This document shows positions 8,991 through 18,756 of a stretch of 64,000 bases of DNA, piece after piece (position 1 is the first letter of the stretch; each line of letters begins with the position of its first letter). The notes below the pieces were generated by a model. It did no database searches. It was not told the origin of the DNA and saw only the letters and a program-made list of their open reading frames with translations. The DNA comes from an uncultured Clostridium sp. GTDB lineage: Bacteria; Bacillota; Clostridia; TANB77; CAG-508. The stretch covers positions 100,880 through 164,879 of the forward strand of contig URYN01000003.1 in NCBI GenBank assembly GCA_900552135.1. The letters are read 5' to 3'. The position numbers and the translations under genes were made by a program.

Positions 8991-10343
8991 ATGCCAGAGT
9001 ATGTATACAGAGCAATTACGAAGGAAGGAGTAATTGTTAGAAATAGAGTAGATAGTCCAAGTAAACAAACACTTATAAAAAGACTAAAAGCCGGAGAGCT
9101 ATTACCAATAGATATTGTACAAGTTGGATATGGACTTGGTAAAAAGAAAGTAGCAAGAAAAAGAAATGTTACTGATATTGATGAAATATTAAAAACGGCT
9201 AACTCTGCAACAATTGTTCAGGGTCGTGCAAGAAAAAAGCAATCAACTCAAGAAAAAATAAATCTTGCATTAAATGGATCACAAAAAGTAACTACCAGAG
9301 ATATAATGATATTTACTCAAAACTTTTATCTATTAAAAAAGGCGGACTTCAACAACATACATGCTTTGAATACAATAATTCAGAGTACTGATAATATAAC
9401 TTTTAAGGGAATTATAGAAGATATATTAGCCGGAGTCGAAGCAGGTGAGTATATGTATACGACAATGGAATATTATTCAAACATATTTCCATATATATAT
9501 ATAAACATGATAAAAGTTGGAGAGCTATCTGGATCGCTTACACAATCACTTCAACAGGCAATAAAATATCTAGACAGCAATACAGATACTGTAAAAAAAT
9601 TAAGAGGAATAATAATACCAAACGTAATTCAGCTTGTTGCATTACTTGCATTACTATTTGTTGGAAGTTTGTACACAGTACCAACAATACAAAATGTATA
9701 TAATCAAGTTGGAACAACAGAAAAACTTCCTGCGATAACATTGTGGTTCTCATCTACACTACAATGGGTAGCGAGCCACTGGTATCTGCCAGTTGGAATA
9801 ATAGCAATAATTGCAGCAGTAATAATTGCATATATAAATACACCAAAAGGAAAATATAACTTTGATTATTTCAAATATACAATGCCTATATTTGGAAAGT
9901 TGAACTATATGATGGACTTCTCAAGATTAATGAGAGCGATGCTTCTTAACCTTGAAAATGGAATGAGAATTCAAGATGCATTGGATGTTAGTAAGAATGT
10001 TGTAAGCAATTACGTTATGAGAGCTATGGTAGAAACATCTATAAACAATATATTAGTTGGTGCGTCGTGGATAGAACCTTTTGAAAATTCTGGCTTGTCA
10101 TCTTCAATGGTAACAGAAATGTTAAAAGTAGGTATGCAAACTGACTTATCAGAAATGATGCACAAGTTATTGGATTATATGGACATAGATATAAAGAACA
10201 TAATGGATACAATTATGGCAGTATTACCGCAAGTTGTTTACTCAATAGTAGGTGTATTGTTAATATTCGTTGTTGTAGTAGTACTTGTACCATGTATTCA
10301 AGTATATATGGGTAACTTCTTATTCTCAGCAGCAGGAGTATAA
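8991..10343 (+). CDS. pilC: Pilus inner-membrane platform protein PilC (GspF family)
   Basis: Polytopic platform on which PilB and PilT act. The start MPEYVYRAITKEGVIVRNRV is the standard GspF/PilC N-terminus, and two GspF domains can be seen (about 105-225 and 300-435), each followed by hydrophobic helices. The strong AAAGGAGG ribosome binding site fits the ATG at 8991. It is the last gene of the operon, followed by a terminator. Confidence 0.9.
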   Translation: MPEYVYRAITKEGVIVRNRVDSPSKQTLIKRLKAGELLPIDIVQVGYGLGKKKVARKRNVTDIDEILKTANSATIVQGRARKKQSTQEKINLALNGSQKVTTRDIMIFTQNFYLLKKADFNNIHALNTIIQSTDNITFKGIIEDILAGVEAGEYMYTTMEYYSNIFPYIYINMIKVGELSGSLTQSLQQAIKYLDSNTDTVKKLRGIIIPNVIQLVALLALLFVGSLYTVPTIQNVYNQVGTTEKLPAITLWFSSTLQWVASHWYLPVGIIAIIAAVIIAYINTPKGKYNFDYFKYTMPIFGKLNYMMDFSRLMRAMLLNLENGMRIQDALDVSKNVVSNYVMRAMVETSINNILVGASWIEPFENSGLSSSMVTEMLKVGMQTDLSEMMHKLLDYMDIDIKNIMDTIMAVLPQVVYSIVGVLLIFVVVVVLVPCIQVYMGNFLFSAAGV

Positions 10344-10370
10344 CAAATTTTATAAATTAATATAAAGTGG

Positions 10371-10398
10371 AAAAAGGACAGATTTCTGTTCTTTTTTT
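10371..10398 (+). terminator. Terminator of the pilus operon
   Basis: AAAAAGGACAGA (10371-10382) pairs with TCTGTTCTTTTT (10385-10396), with one G-U pair and a T tract. Confidence 0.75.
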
Positions 10399-10404
10399 AC
10401 TGAG

Positions 10405-10560
10405 TACATTTTCCTCTCGGAACAGAATAGAACATTTTCTCCCCCGGAACCAAATTGTACCGAACCAATTTTTCTATAGAACATTTTCTTCCCTGGAACC
10501 AAATTACACCTAAAAATTGAATAGGTGAATAGGTACAATTTTTCCTCCGTCCCCCAAATG
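10405..10560. repeat. Degenerate tandem repeat in the intergenic region
   Basis: Two clear copies of a 33-bp unit (10429-10461 and 10478-10510, period 49) share AGAACATTTTC and GGAACCAAATT. A partial copy precedes them (10408-10430) and a more diverged one follows (about 10531-10560). No gene is apparent in this stretch. Confidence 0.6.
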
Positions 10561-10572
10561 TACCGGTTCAAA

Positions 10573-10601
10573 TTGATTTTTTGCGAGTTATGTGATAATA
10601 T
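10573..10601 (+). promoter_or_regulatory. Promoter upstream of the ROK kinase gene
   Basis: TTGATT (10573-10578) and TAATAT (10596-10601) with a 17-base spacer, about 30 bases before the start codon. Confidence 0.5.
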
Positions 10602-10633
10602 AGTTTTGCGGAAGCATAAGAAGAATAAATAAA

Positions 10634-11578
10634 ATGGAGAATAATATAAATATGAAGTTTGGAATAGATTTAGGTGGAAGCCATGTTGCAATTGGATTGG
10701 TTGATGACAACCATGAAATAATAGAAAAGAGAACTTATTATATGAATGATAGAGGAGAGCAACCTCTTGAAAATTATATTTTAAGTTCGATAGTAACAGG
10801 AATTAATGAAATTTTGATGAGCACAAAAAATACTCTTGAAAAAATTGAAACTATAGGAATTGCAACACCTGGAAATCCGAAAGATGGAAAAATTGGGAAT
10901 GTAGTCAATCTTGGAATAAAACAATTCTGTATAGAAGAGAGCATAAGACAAGCCTTCGGAAAGTCGATTGAACATGTTAAAATAAATCTTGCAAATGACG
11001 GAAAATGTGCAGGACTTTCAGAAAAATTTTGTGGTTCACTAAAAGAATATGATGACTGTATATTTTTGTGTATTGGAACTGGAATAGGCGGAGCAGTATT
11101 TTTAGGAGGAAACTTTTTAAAACCAAAAAGAAATGCTGGTTTCGAGTTTGGCCATATGATAATTGGAAAAGATGGAAATCAAAAATGTAAATGTGGCAAT
11201 ACAGGTTGCTTTGAAGCATACTGTTCAAAATTGAAGTTCAAGTCTCAAATGCAAGAAATACTTGGAATACACGAGTACATTGGTGCAAAAGATTTGATTA
11301 GAAAAGTAAATGAAAATTTAGAAAATCCAGCAGTAAAAAAATTATTAGATGAGTACGTAAATAATTTAGCAATAGGAATTGCAAATATTATAAATATATT
11401 TGAACCAGAAGCAATAAGCATTGGAGGAAGTATGTCGCATTATGATAGTCTTATATTAAACAGACTAAGAGAAAAATTAAATAATGGAGAATACTTATTC
11501 AATAAAGATAATCCTCCTAAAATTCTTACTGCACAGGCTGGAAATGATGCTGGAATAATTGGAGCTACACTAATATAG
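10634..11578 (+). CDS. ROK-family sugar kinase (glucokinase-like)
   Basis: Cytoplasmic kinase that phosphorylates glucose or a related hexose with ATP. The N-terminal phosphate loop is FGIDLGGSHVAIGLVD, the central ATP motif is IGTGIGGAVFLGG, and the ROK zinc motif reads KCKCGNTGCFEAY (about 186-198). There is no N-terminal HTH domain, so it is an enzyme rather than a ROK repressor. 314 residues is typical. The ATG at 10652 is an alternative start with a better upstream GGAG but a long spacing. Substrate specificity cannot be told by eye. Confidence 0.85.
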   Translation: MENNINMKFGIDLGGSHVAIGLVDDNHEIIEKRTYYMNDRGEQPLENYILSSIVTGINEILMSTKNTLEKIETIGIATPGNPKDGKIGNVVNLGIKQFCIEESIRQAFGKSIEHVKINLANDGKCAGLSEKFCGSLKEYDDCIFLCIGTGIGGAVFLGGNFLKPKRNAGFEFGHMIIGKDGNQKCKCGNTGCFEAYCSKLKFKSQMQEILGIHEYIGAKDLIRKVNENLENPAVKKLLDEYVNNLAIGIANIINIFEPEAISIGGSMSHYDSLILNRLREKLNNGEYLFNKDNPPKILTAQAGNDAGIIGATLI

Positions 11579-11595
11579 AAAGGAGAACTTAAAGA

Positions 11596-12483
11596 ATGAA
11601 TGTATACGATGAAACAAGTCAAATTCTTAAAACTTATAGAATACAAGCAAATAAGAGTTTAGGTCAAAATTTCTTGGTAAATGACGAAGTTGTCGAAAAA
11701 ATAATTGATTCAGCAGAATTGGAAAAAGACGATTTAGTAATTGAAATTGGGCCAGGACTTGGAGTATTAACAAATAGACTATTACAGAAATGTAATAATG
11801 TTGTTTGTATAGAACTTGACGAAAGAATGATAAAAATTCTAAAAGACAGATTTAAATTATACATTGATGGAACATATCTTGCTAATTTAGAGATAATAAA
11901 CGAAGATGTGTTAAAGGTAAATTTAGAAGAATTAATAGCCGAAAAAAGAAAAGAAAGAAATATAAAAAATGTAAAAGTTGTTGCAAATCTTCCATATTAT
12001 ATTAGTACACCAATCATAATGAAATTACTTGAGAGTAGACTAAGCATTGATGAAATAATAGTAATGGTGCAAAAGGAAGTCGCAGAGAGGTTAACTGCAA
12101 AAACAGGAACAAGACTTGCGGGAGCAATAACTTATGTTGTGGAGTATTTTTCCGATGCAACCGAAATAATAAGAGTACCAAAGGAAAGCTTCATTCCTAG
12201 TCCAAAGGTAGAATCGGAAGTTATAAAGCTTGAAATAAGAAAAGCACCTAAAATAAGTGTGGAAGATGAAAAGTTCTTGTTTGATTTAGTACAAAGAAGC
12301 TTCACACAAAGAAGAAAAACGCTTACAAATGCTTTGGTGAACTATGGTTATATGAAAAACAAAGAAGAAGTGGAAAATATGTGGAAAAACCTTGGCATGG
12401 AAGCAACAGTTAGAGGGGAAAGTTTAAATTTAGAGCAATTTGCGGAAATTGCAAATTATATAAAAAATAGAAAAGCACAGTAG
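11596..12483 (+). CDS. rsmA: 16S rRNA (A1518/A1519-N6) dimethyltransferase RsmA (KsgA)
   Basis: Dimethylates two adjacent adenines in the 3'-terminal hairpin of 16S rRNA during 30S maturation. Visible motifs are NKSLGQNFLVN at the N-terminus, the SAM-binding IEIGPGLGVLT and the catalytic NLPYYIS (about 130-136). 295 residues is the usual length. It follows the ROK gene by 17 bases with an AAAGGAG site and is closely followed by the nucleoside kinase gene, so the three probably form one operon. Confidence 0.95.
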   Translation: MNVYDETSQILKTYRIQANKSLGQNFLVNDEVVEKIIDSAELEKDDLVIEIGPGLGVLTNRLLQKCNNVVCIELDERMIKILKDRFKLYIDGTYLANLEIINEDVLKVNLEELIAEKRKERNIKNVKVVANLPYYISTPIIMKLLESRLSIDEIIVMVQKEVAERLTAKTGTRLAGAITYVVEYFSDATEIIRVPKESFIPSPKVESEVIKLEIRKAPKISVEDEKFLFDLVQRSFTQRRKTLTNALVNYGYMKNKEEVENMWKNLGMEATVRGESLNLEQFAEIANYIKNRKAQ

Positions 12484-12499
12484 GAAAGGAACAATGATT

Positions 12500-14104
12500 A
12501 TGAAAGTTATAGAAAAATACGATGAAGAAATAAAAAAAGCAAAAGAAGAAGGAAGAACAATAATTGCATGTATGTGTAACAATGAGGTAAAATCTTTAAA
12601 TTACGATTTGAAAGAAAAAGATAAAATTGAATTGTTAGATACTACAACAAAAGATGGTATGAGAATATATATAAGAGGAATTTTATATATAATGGCAAAA
12701 GCACTACATGAAAAATATCCAGAGGCTTTGCTAAGTGTAAACTATCAATTGTCAGACGCAATGTTTTGCAAAATAGACAACATGAAAGTTACAGAGGAGC
12801 TTATTGCAGATGTTAAGAAGAGAATGCAAGAAATAATTAATGCAAACATAGAAATTAGAAAAATAATAATGAATAAAGAAGAGGCAGAGAAATTTTATTC
12901 AAGCGAAAAAACGCAAAGAGGAATTGCACAAATAGACAATAAGCAAAAGGAAAGCGTATCTTTATATTACTGTGAAGACTATTACAACTACTTCTTCGGA
13001 GTAATGCCAGTTTCTACAGGATACACAAATATATTTGATATAATTACATATAAAGATGGTTTCTTAGTAAGATATCCTTCTAGAAAAAATCCAACAGTAT
13101 TAACGCCACATAAGAGCAACAAAAAATTGTTAGCTACACTTGAAGAATATGAAGATATTCATAAAGTTTTAGGAGTTGATACATTATATAAATTAAACAA
13201 AGAAATAAAAGAAGGAAAAACCAGAGAAATCATAATGCTTTCAGAAGCATTACATGAAAAGAAAATTTCAGACATTGCAGATGATGTTGCAAAGAGAAAA
13301 AATGTAAAAATGGTATTAATTGCAGGACCTTCATCTTCAGGAAAAACAACATTTGCAAAAAGATTAGGAATAGAGCTAAGATTAAATGGCTTGAAACCAG
13401 TTACAATTTCTGTAGATAATTATTTTGTTGAAAGAAAAGACAATCCAAAAGATGAAAATGGAGATTACGATTTTGAATGCTTAGAGGCAATAGATTTAGA
13501 ACTATTTAATAACCATATAAAAACTCTTCTTGATGGTGGAGAAATTGATGTTCCAACATTTGATTTCAAAGAAGGAACTAAAAAATATAATGGCAAAAAA
13601 ATGAAATTGGCAAGTGACGAAATCTTAGTAATAGAAGGAATCCACTGCCTAAACGATAAACTTACTGAATCAATTCCAATGGATCAAAAATATAAAATAT
13701 ATATTAGTGATTTAACAGTATTAAACATAGATTACTGCAACAGAATTTCAACAACAGATACAAGATTGCTAAGAAGAATTGTAAGAGATAACAATTTCAG
13801 AGGTTATACTGCACTTCATACATTAAGTACATGGTCAAGCGTAAATAGAGGTGAAAACAAAAACATATTCCCACACCAAGAGAACTGTGACGCAATGTTC
13901 AATTCATCTTTAATATATGAAATAAGTGTTCTAAAAAAACATGCACTACCACAACTAGAAAAAATAACAAATGAAGAAAAAGAATATTCGGAAGCAAAGA
14001 GGTTAGCAGAATTCTTAAAATATTTTGAAGATATAGACGAAGAATTTATACCAAGAAATTCTTTACTAAGAGAATTTATAGGAAACAGCATATTTGGTGA
14101 CTAG
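12500..14104 (+). CDS. TGS-domain nucleoside (uridine-type) kinase
   Basis: A Firmicutes-type protein joining an N-terminal TGS/threonyl-tRNA-synthetase-like region (about 1-270) to a P-loop kinase of the uridine kinase/phosphoribulokinase family. The P-loop is IAGPSSSGKTTFAK (about 272-285), followed by ISVDNYFV and a DVPTFDF substrate loop. Its substrate may be uridine or cytidine, but this is not proven for such fusions. The AAAGGA site is better spaced from the ATG at 12500 than from the ATG at 12494. Confidence 0.82.
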   Translation: MKVIEKYDEEIKKAKEEGRTIIACMCNNEVKSLNYDLKEKDKIELLDTTTKDGMRIYIRGILYIMAKALHEKYPEALLSVNYQLSDAMFCKIDNMKVTEELIADVKKRMQEIINANIEIRKIIMNKEEAEKFYSSEKTQRGIAQIDNKQKESVSLYYCEDYYNYFFGVMPVSTGYTNIFDIITYKDGFLVRYPSRKNPTVLTPHKSNKKLLATLEEYEDIHKVLGVDTLYKLNKEIKEGKTREIIMLSEALHEKKISDIADDVAKRKNVKMVLIAGPSSSGKTTFAKRLGIELRLNGLKPVTISVDNYFVERKDNPKDENGDYDFECLEAIDLELFNNHIKTLLDGGEIDVPTFDFKEGTKKYNGKKMKLASDEILVIEGIHCLNDKLTESIPMDQKYKIYISDLTVLNIDYCNRISTTDTRLLRRIVRDNNFRGYTALHTLSTWSSVNRGENKNIFPHQENCDAMFNSSLIYEISVLKKHALPQLEKITNEEKEYSEAKRLAEFLKYFEDIDEEFIPRNSLLREFIGNSIFGD

Positions 14105-14118
14105 AAAAAGAAAATAAT

Positions 14119-14161
14119 AGGAGGGAATCAATTATAAATTAATATTAGTATGTAATTGATT
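14119..14161 (+). promoter_or_regulatory. Shine-Dalgarno separated from the start by a hairpin
   Basis: AGGAGGG at 14119-14125 is the only strong ribosome binding site before the next gene but lies 46 bases from its ATG. Directly after it, AATCAATTA (14126-14134) is complementary to TAATTGATT (14153-14161). Folding would bring the site to within about 10 bases of the ATG. Confidence 0.45.
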
Positions 14162-14171
14162 ATAAGAGAAT

Positions 14172-14486
14172 ATGGCGGGAAACTTTACTGAAATAGACGA
14201 AGAATTTGTGTGTGAAAACTGTGGAAAAAAAGTACCAAAATTGGGATATTCATGTCGAAACCATTGCCCATATTGCCTTCACTCAAAACATGTAGACATT
14301 AATCCAGGAGACAGGGCAGAGGAATGTCATGGAGACTTAGAACCAGTTGGAGCAGAAATAGATAGCAAAAAGGGATATGTAATAATATTCAAGTGCAAAA
14401 AATGTGGAAAATTACGAAGAAATAAAGCTGCAAAAGATGATGATATGGACATGATAATAAAACTAACAGCAATGCATGACTATTAA
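14172..14486 (+). CDS. RNHCP-domain zinc-ribbon protein
   Basis: A 104-residue cytoplasmic protein with the conserved RNHCP core, here CRNHCPYC (about 28-35), flanked by CENCGKK (about 15-21) and CKKCGK (about 76-81), so two zinc sites are likely. The function of this family is unknown. It ends just before a bidirectional terminator facing the convergent U32 gene. The unusual ribosome-binding arrangement is described separately. Confidence 0.8.
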   Translation: MAGNFTEIDEEFVCENCGKKVPKLGYSCRNHCPYCLHSKHVDINPGDRAEECHGDLEPVGAEIDSKKGYVIIFKCKKCGKLRRNKAAKDDDMDMIIKLTAMHDY

Positions 14487-14499
14487 AAGTAATAAATAA

Positions 14500-14533
14500 A
14501 AAGGCCACCCAGTGTTGAAACAGGGTGGCCTTT
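14500..14533. terminator. Bidirectional terminator
   Basis: AAAGGCCACCC (14500-14510) and GGGTGGCCTTT (14523-14533) form a perfect 11-bp stem between two convergent genes. Confidence 0.85.
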
Positions 14534-14537
14534 CTCT

Positions 14538-17156
14538 TTAAATTATTCTATTCAAATTTCCATTTGTGTATTCTTGACCTTCTAGCTTTTTGCCGGCTTT
14601 ACAAGCTACAATTATTTTATTAATTTCATCAATATTTTCATCTAATATATTTGCTCTTAATGAATAAGAAGGCAAGTCGTAGGTATCAATAGATGTAATT
14701 TTACTGTTATAAATTGATGTGACCGTTTGAATATTGTCTGGCATAATTCTAAAGTTAAATCCCATTCTATCTTTTAAATAGAATTTTGAACTACCAGAGC
14801 ATTTCATTTTACATTCTGGATAACATTTATTGCTTTTTCCAAGTAAACAATACGAAGAATTCATTAAAATACTTCTTCCATAACAAATTATTTCGACTGG
14901 CAAAGAGCTGTTAATACATAAATCTTGCAAAATAATTTTATTAAGTTCTATAGAAGGAGTAATAACATTTGTTCCTAACTTTTTAAGTTCATTTACAGAA
15001 TTTTTATTAAATACATTTAGAGTGTAGTTTGCTATTATTTTATAATTTTTAATGTAACTTTTCAAAAACTCAAAACCTGCAATATTGGAAACGATAAATC
15101 CTTTTATATCGTAAGTTTCAAGAATATTTTCCAGAGTATTGAGCAACAAATTTTTATAATTTGCTTTTATGATAGTTGGCATGTATATATATAAATCGCC
15201 GAGTTCAGATAGTTCCTGTATTTTTGAAGTATATTTTTTCATTGAGAAGAATTTTAAAGGAAGATATATATTATCTGCTCCAGAAATCTTTGAGTAGTCT
15301 AAATTTGTGTTGATGCTTTCAATGAGTAATGAGATTTTTTTATTTTTCAAAGTATTTTTCTTACAAACTGGTGTTGAGCTAATATTAGTTTGAATATCAG
15401 AAAAGTATACAGAGTTAGTTGTTTTTGTGGCACTAGATGTATCTAAAATTTTTGTTGCATTTGAAGTTTCATAGACATTTGATTTTTCAAGAGTTTCTGA
15501 ATTATTAGTAATATTTAAACTTCTAATAACATTAAAATCTCTTGTTGCATGGAAATTATTTAAAACAGCATTTTCCAACTTTTCTATTGCAGTTCTACGC
15601 AAACTATTTAAACCACTTATGCTTGGAATGTGCAAGTTTTCGTCCAAGTCGATATGAATAGTTTCTATGCGATAAGGAGTGTTTCCTAACTTAGAAAGTT
15701 GTTCTTTTAATCTTGTAGCATCTACAGGACTCTTAACTGAATCCTCTGGGATAATGTCTGAAACTACATCAACATAAATGTTATTGTAGAATGGTGGCAC
15801 ATTTGCACTAATGCTTAAAGAAATAGGAAGATTCTTTTTTACATTTAGATAGCACGAAATTGGAATCTTTTTAATTTCTTTGTTTTCAGAATATGTAACT
15901 TTACATTCATCGCTCAAAGTCTTACTAGACAATTTATAAACTTTCAGACCAGCACGAATTTTTCCTTTCATTCTTCCCAATTTTACAATAGCACCTGAGT
16001 CGGCATTTTTAATGTTAGAATTACATTTCATAAGTTCTGAAATTGTGTATTTTCCGGTTTCACCTTCGATAGAAATGCAATCACCTATAGCAATTTTTTC
16101 ATTTAGTTTTATTGTAATATGGCCCTTATTTGCATTATAGTTTGCTATATTTCCAAGATAAAGTCCGATGTTATTTGGTTTTTCTTTATAAATTAAATTC
16201 TTATTTGGAGTAGATAATTGATGACCCGTAGAAAATCCTCCACGATTGAATACTTGTAATAGTTCTTTTTTGTCTTTTTCATCAATAACAAAATCTCCAT
16301 CATTTAAAGAAGAAAGTGCCATATCAATATACTTTCTATAAATACGTGTAACAGTTGCAACATACTCAGGAGTCTTCATTCTGCCTTCAATCTTAAAAGA
16401 GTTAACTCCTAATTTTACAAGAGTTGGTAAGTTCTCCAAAGAACATAAATCCCTAGGAGAAAGCAGATAGCCTTTATCGATAGTATTTTCATCCTTAGAA
16501 TTCTTTTCAATCAATTCATAAGGAAGTCTGCAAGGTTGGGCACATTTACCTCTATTACCAGAACGACCACCAACCAAACTTGAAAATAAGCATTGACCAG
16601 AATAAGAAATGCAAAGAGCACCATGTATAAAGATTTCTAAATCAACCTTACAATTATTTCTTATATATTCAATTTCGTTAATAGGCACCTCTCTGGAAAG
16701 AACAACTCTTGAAAATCCCAGTTTTTCTAGCTCAAGAACACCTTCCAGATTATGTACAGACATCTGAGTACTTGCATGAACTTCAAGATTTGGAAAATTA
16801 TCAATTAAATATTTTCCAAGACCTAAATCTTGAACAATAATTGCATCAATTCCAAATTCATAAGCCTTCTTAGCAAGTAGAACTGCATCGGCAAACTCTG
16901 AATCAGTAATAAGAGTATTAAGAGTAAGATTAGTTTTAACATTTCTAATCTTGCAATACTCAATAACTTCCTTTAATTCCTCCAATGAAAAATTCTTTGC
17001 ATTAGCTCTAGCACTAAACATATTAGCACCAAGATATATGCAATCTGCACCATTCTGAACCCCGGCTCTAACACAATCAAAATCTCCTGCAGGAACCAAG
17101 AGTTCGGGAACAGTATCCATATGTGAATTCTCTAAAACATTATTATTTTTCGGCAT
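14538..17156 (-). CDS. Peptidase U32-family protein (RlhA/YrrO-like, with C-terminal U32 segment)
   Basis: A long U32 protein of about 872 residues. The N-terminal half carries the family core: PELLVPAGDFDCVRAGVQNGADCIYLG, HGALCISYSGQC and GRSGNRGKCAQPCR, with the Cys cluster that in RlhA-type members is linked to 23S rRNA hydroxylation. A middle DUF3656-like part follows, and the C-terminal 250 residues hold a second, Cys-containing U32-like segment (CYPECKMKC). Protease activity is doubtful for this family; rRNA modification is more likely. A TTG at 17174 extends the frame, but the AAAGGA site is correctly spaced from the ATG at 17156. Confidence 0.85.
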   Translation of the reverse strand: MPKNNNVLENSHMDTVPELLVPAGDFDCVRAGVQNGADCIYLGANMFSARANAKNFSLEELKEVIEYCKIRNVKTNLTLNTLITDSEFADAVLLAKKAYEFGIDAIIVQDLGLGKYLIDNFPNLEVHASTQMSVHNLEGVLELEKLGFSRVVLSREVPINEIEYIRNNCKVDLEIFIHGALCISYSGQCLFSSLVGGRSGNRGKCAQPCRLPYELIEKNSKDENTIDKGYLLSPRDLCSLENLPTLVKLGVNSFKIEGRMKTPEYVATVTRIYRKYIDMALSSLNDGDFVIDEKDKKELLQVFNRGGFSTGHQLSTPNKNLIYKEKPNNIGLYLGNIANYNANKGHITIKLNEKIAIGDCISIEGETGKYTISELMKCNSNIKNADSGAIVKLGRMKGKIRAGLKVYKLSSKTLSDECKVTYSENKEIKKIPISCYLNVKKNLPISLSISANVPPFYNNIYVDVVSDIIPEDSVKSPVDATRLKEQLSKLGNTPYRIETIHIDLDENLHIPSISGLNSLRRTAIEKLENAVLNNFHATRDFNVIRSLNITNNSETLEKSNVYETSNATKILDTSSATKTTNSVYFSDIQTNISSTPVCKKNTLKNKKISLLIESINTNLDYSKISGADNIYLPLKFFSMKKYTSKIQELSELGDLYIYMPTIIKANYKNLLLNTLENILETYDIKGFIVSNIAGFEFLKSYIKNYKIIANYTLNVFNKNSVNELKKLGTNVITPSIELNKIILQDLCINSSLPVEIICYGRSILMNSSYCLLGKSNKCYPECKMKCSGSSKFYLKDRMGFNFRIMPDNIQTVTSIYNSKITSIDTYDLPSYSLRANILDENIDEINKIIVACKAGKKLEGQEYTNGNLNRII

Positions 17157-17278
17157 TATAAAATATCCTTTCAATAAATAAAAATCATAGCTAATTATTT
17201 TAAGCTCTTTATATATTGTAACACACTTTTCTAAAAAATCATACTATATAATATACAATGAAAAAGGAGGAATGAAAA

Positions 17279-17479
17279 ATGCAAGACGATAACAGAGGTA
17301 ATTGCCCAAACAGTTGCGGATGCGGATGCGATGAAGGACCAAGAGGAGGCTGTGGATGCGGAAATAATCCTTTTGGTGGATTATTCGGCGGAAACGGCTG
17401 TGGAGATAGCGGAATATTATTCTTTATAATCATATTCTTATTACTATTCACAAACTGTGGTTGTGGTTGTGGAAGATAG
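17279..17479 (+). CDS. Small Cys/Gly-rich membrane protein
   Basis: 66 residues: a Cys/Gly-rich N-terminal half (GCGCDEG, GCGCGNN), one membrane helix (ILFFIIIFLLLF, about 47-58) and a C-terminal NCGCGCGR tail. The ribosome binding site AAGGAGG is 8 bases from the ATG, and a terminator follows, so it looks like a real monocistronic gene. The layout recalls small sporulation-associated proteins of the YjcZ type, but similarity is low and I assign no function. Codon use is GC-richer than its surroundings because of the Gly and Cys content. Confidence 0.7.
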   Translation: MQDDNRGNCPNSCGCGCDEGPRGGCGCGNNPFGGLFGGNGCGDSGILFFIIIFLLLFTNCGCGCGR

Positions 17480-17545
17480 TAACAACTATACATTAAACAT
17501 ATAAGAATTAATTGACATGATATAATGAATTCATAAAGCAAATAG

Positions 17546-17587
17546 AAAAAAAGCTGGCACTTATAAAAATAGGTGTTAGCTTTTTTG
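17546..17587. terminator. Bidirectional terminator
   Basis: An A-rich arm with GCTGGCAC (17546-17560) pairs with GTGTTAGC plus a T tract (17573-17586), including G-U pairs. It lies between the small Cys/Gly gene and the convergent nuclease gene. Confidence 0.75.
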
Positions 17588-17621
17588 GGTTGGTATGTTT
17601 TAGCAATAGCCATAAATATAA

Positions 17622-18497
17622 TTATGCGTTTTCATCAAGAATCTTTTGAACCTCTGATTCTGACATATCAACTGCTTGAGCAATTTGAGAAACAGTAAGA
17701 TTCATAGAATGTAAATTTTTTATTATCTTAACAATACTTTCTTTTTCGCCACGAAGTCGACCAGCTTTATAAATAGCTTTCTCGTCCATGATAGCCTTTT
17801 CTTTTAATTCGGCAATTCTTCTAAGTTGCTCATCTTTACTTCTTTCATGGACTTCAATAACTGCATCTTTAATATCATTATTCTTTTCCATAATTTCTTT
17901 AACCTCCCTAGAATTAGGGTCATCTAAAAATAACATCCACTGTGCTTTTTTATCAAGCTTATTTTTATAGTATGTATTTTTAACCTTATCTAATTCTAGT
18001 ATACAAATTTCGATGGAGTCTGTCAATACTAAATTTGGGTGATTTTTTTCGCAAAGTTTCCATACGGTTTCCATCTCAGAAATTGTTTGGGTGAGTTCAA
18101 GTGGATAATCAATTATTGCGATTAATATAACTTTTTTTGCTTCTGCGTAGTCGTCACCACGCTTGATTTGGGAAGCATAAAGTCTTGAAAAATAAAAAAG
18201 TAAACGTTCAGCAAAGTTTGCTCTTTCGATGAGTTGAATTTCAACATCAACTTTTTCATTATTGTTGATGTCTAATTCTAAATCTAAAATGCCAAGCTTG
18301 TCATCAGGAGCATCACGTACTAAAATTTGGTCGTTATTAATTGTCATTTTCGTGATCTTCTCGTCAAGTAAAGCTTCGACAAAGGCTTTAGTAATTTTTT
18401 CATTGTTTTGATTAAAAATACTTTGGAAAACAACATCATTCTTTGGTTTTAAAAGCTTTTTTTCTTCTGTTTGAACTGGTGAATTATTCTTTTTCAA
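17622..18497 (-). CDS. Rpn-family PD-(D/E)XK nuclease / transposase-like protein
   Basis: A member of the Rpn/PD-(D/E)XK 'recombination-promoting nuclease' family. The N-terminal LKPKNDVVFQSIFNQ is the typical family start, and the nuclease core is visible as GILDLELDINNNEKVDVEIQL, with acidic residues and the ExQ element in place of ExK. The C-terminus has a charged helix and SQIAQAVDMSESEVQKIL, a short HTH-like end. A GTG at 18509 opens the frame, but it lies within the AAAGGTGG Shine-Dalgarno, so the TTG at 18497 is the better start. These genes often spread laterally; nothing else here marks an island. Confidence 0.8.
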   Translation of the reverse strand: MKKNNSPVQTEEKKLLKPKNDVVFQSIFNQNNEKITKAFVEALLDEKITKMTINNDQILVRDAPDDKLGILDLELDINNNEKVDVEIQLIERANFAERLLFYFSRLYASQIKRGDDYAEAKKVILIAIIDYPLELTQTISEMETVWKLCEKNHPNLVLTDSIEICILELDKVKNTYYKNKLDKKAQWMLFLDDPNSREVKEIMEKNNDIKDAVIEVHERSKDEQLRRIAELKEKAIMDEKAIYKAGRLRGEKESIVKIIKNLHSMNLTVSQIAQAVDMSESEVQKILDENA

Positions 18498-18756
18498 TAA
18501 TTGTCCCACCTTTCAAATTTAATTTTATAGTGCAAAGAATAAAATATTAAATTATTAATTTGAAAATGCAAAAGAAAATAAGGGCTAAGAAATAAAATAA
18601 TAGAAAAAATATTCATGACTATAATAAAAGTATTATATGCTGAAAGTACTGTAAATGCAAGGAAAATCGTATGCCAAGAAACGACAACTGTATGTTGAAA
18701 ATTGTGTGCAAATATTAAAATAGAGAAGATTAATTCATAAGGTTCTGCATCCAATT

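Noticed and set aside
17239..17613. 124-codon Pro-rich minus-strand frame
   Set aside because: Antisense of the Gly/Cys-rich small gene and its terminator.
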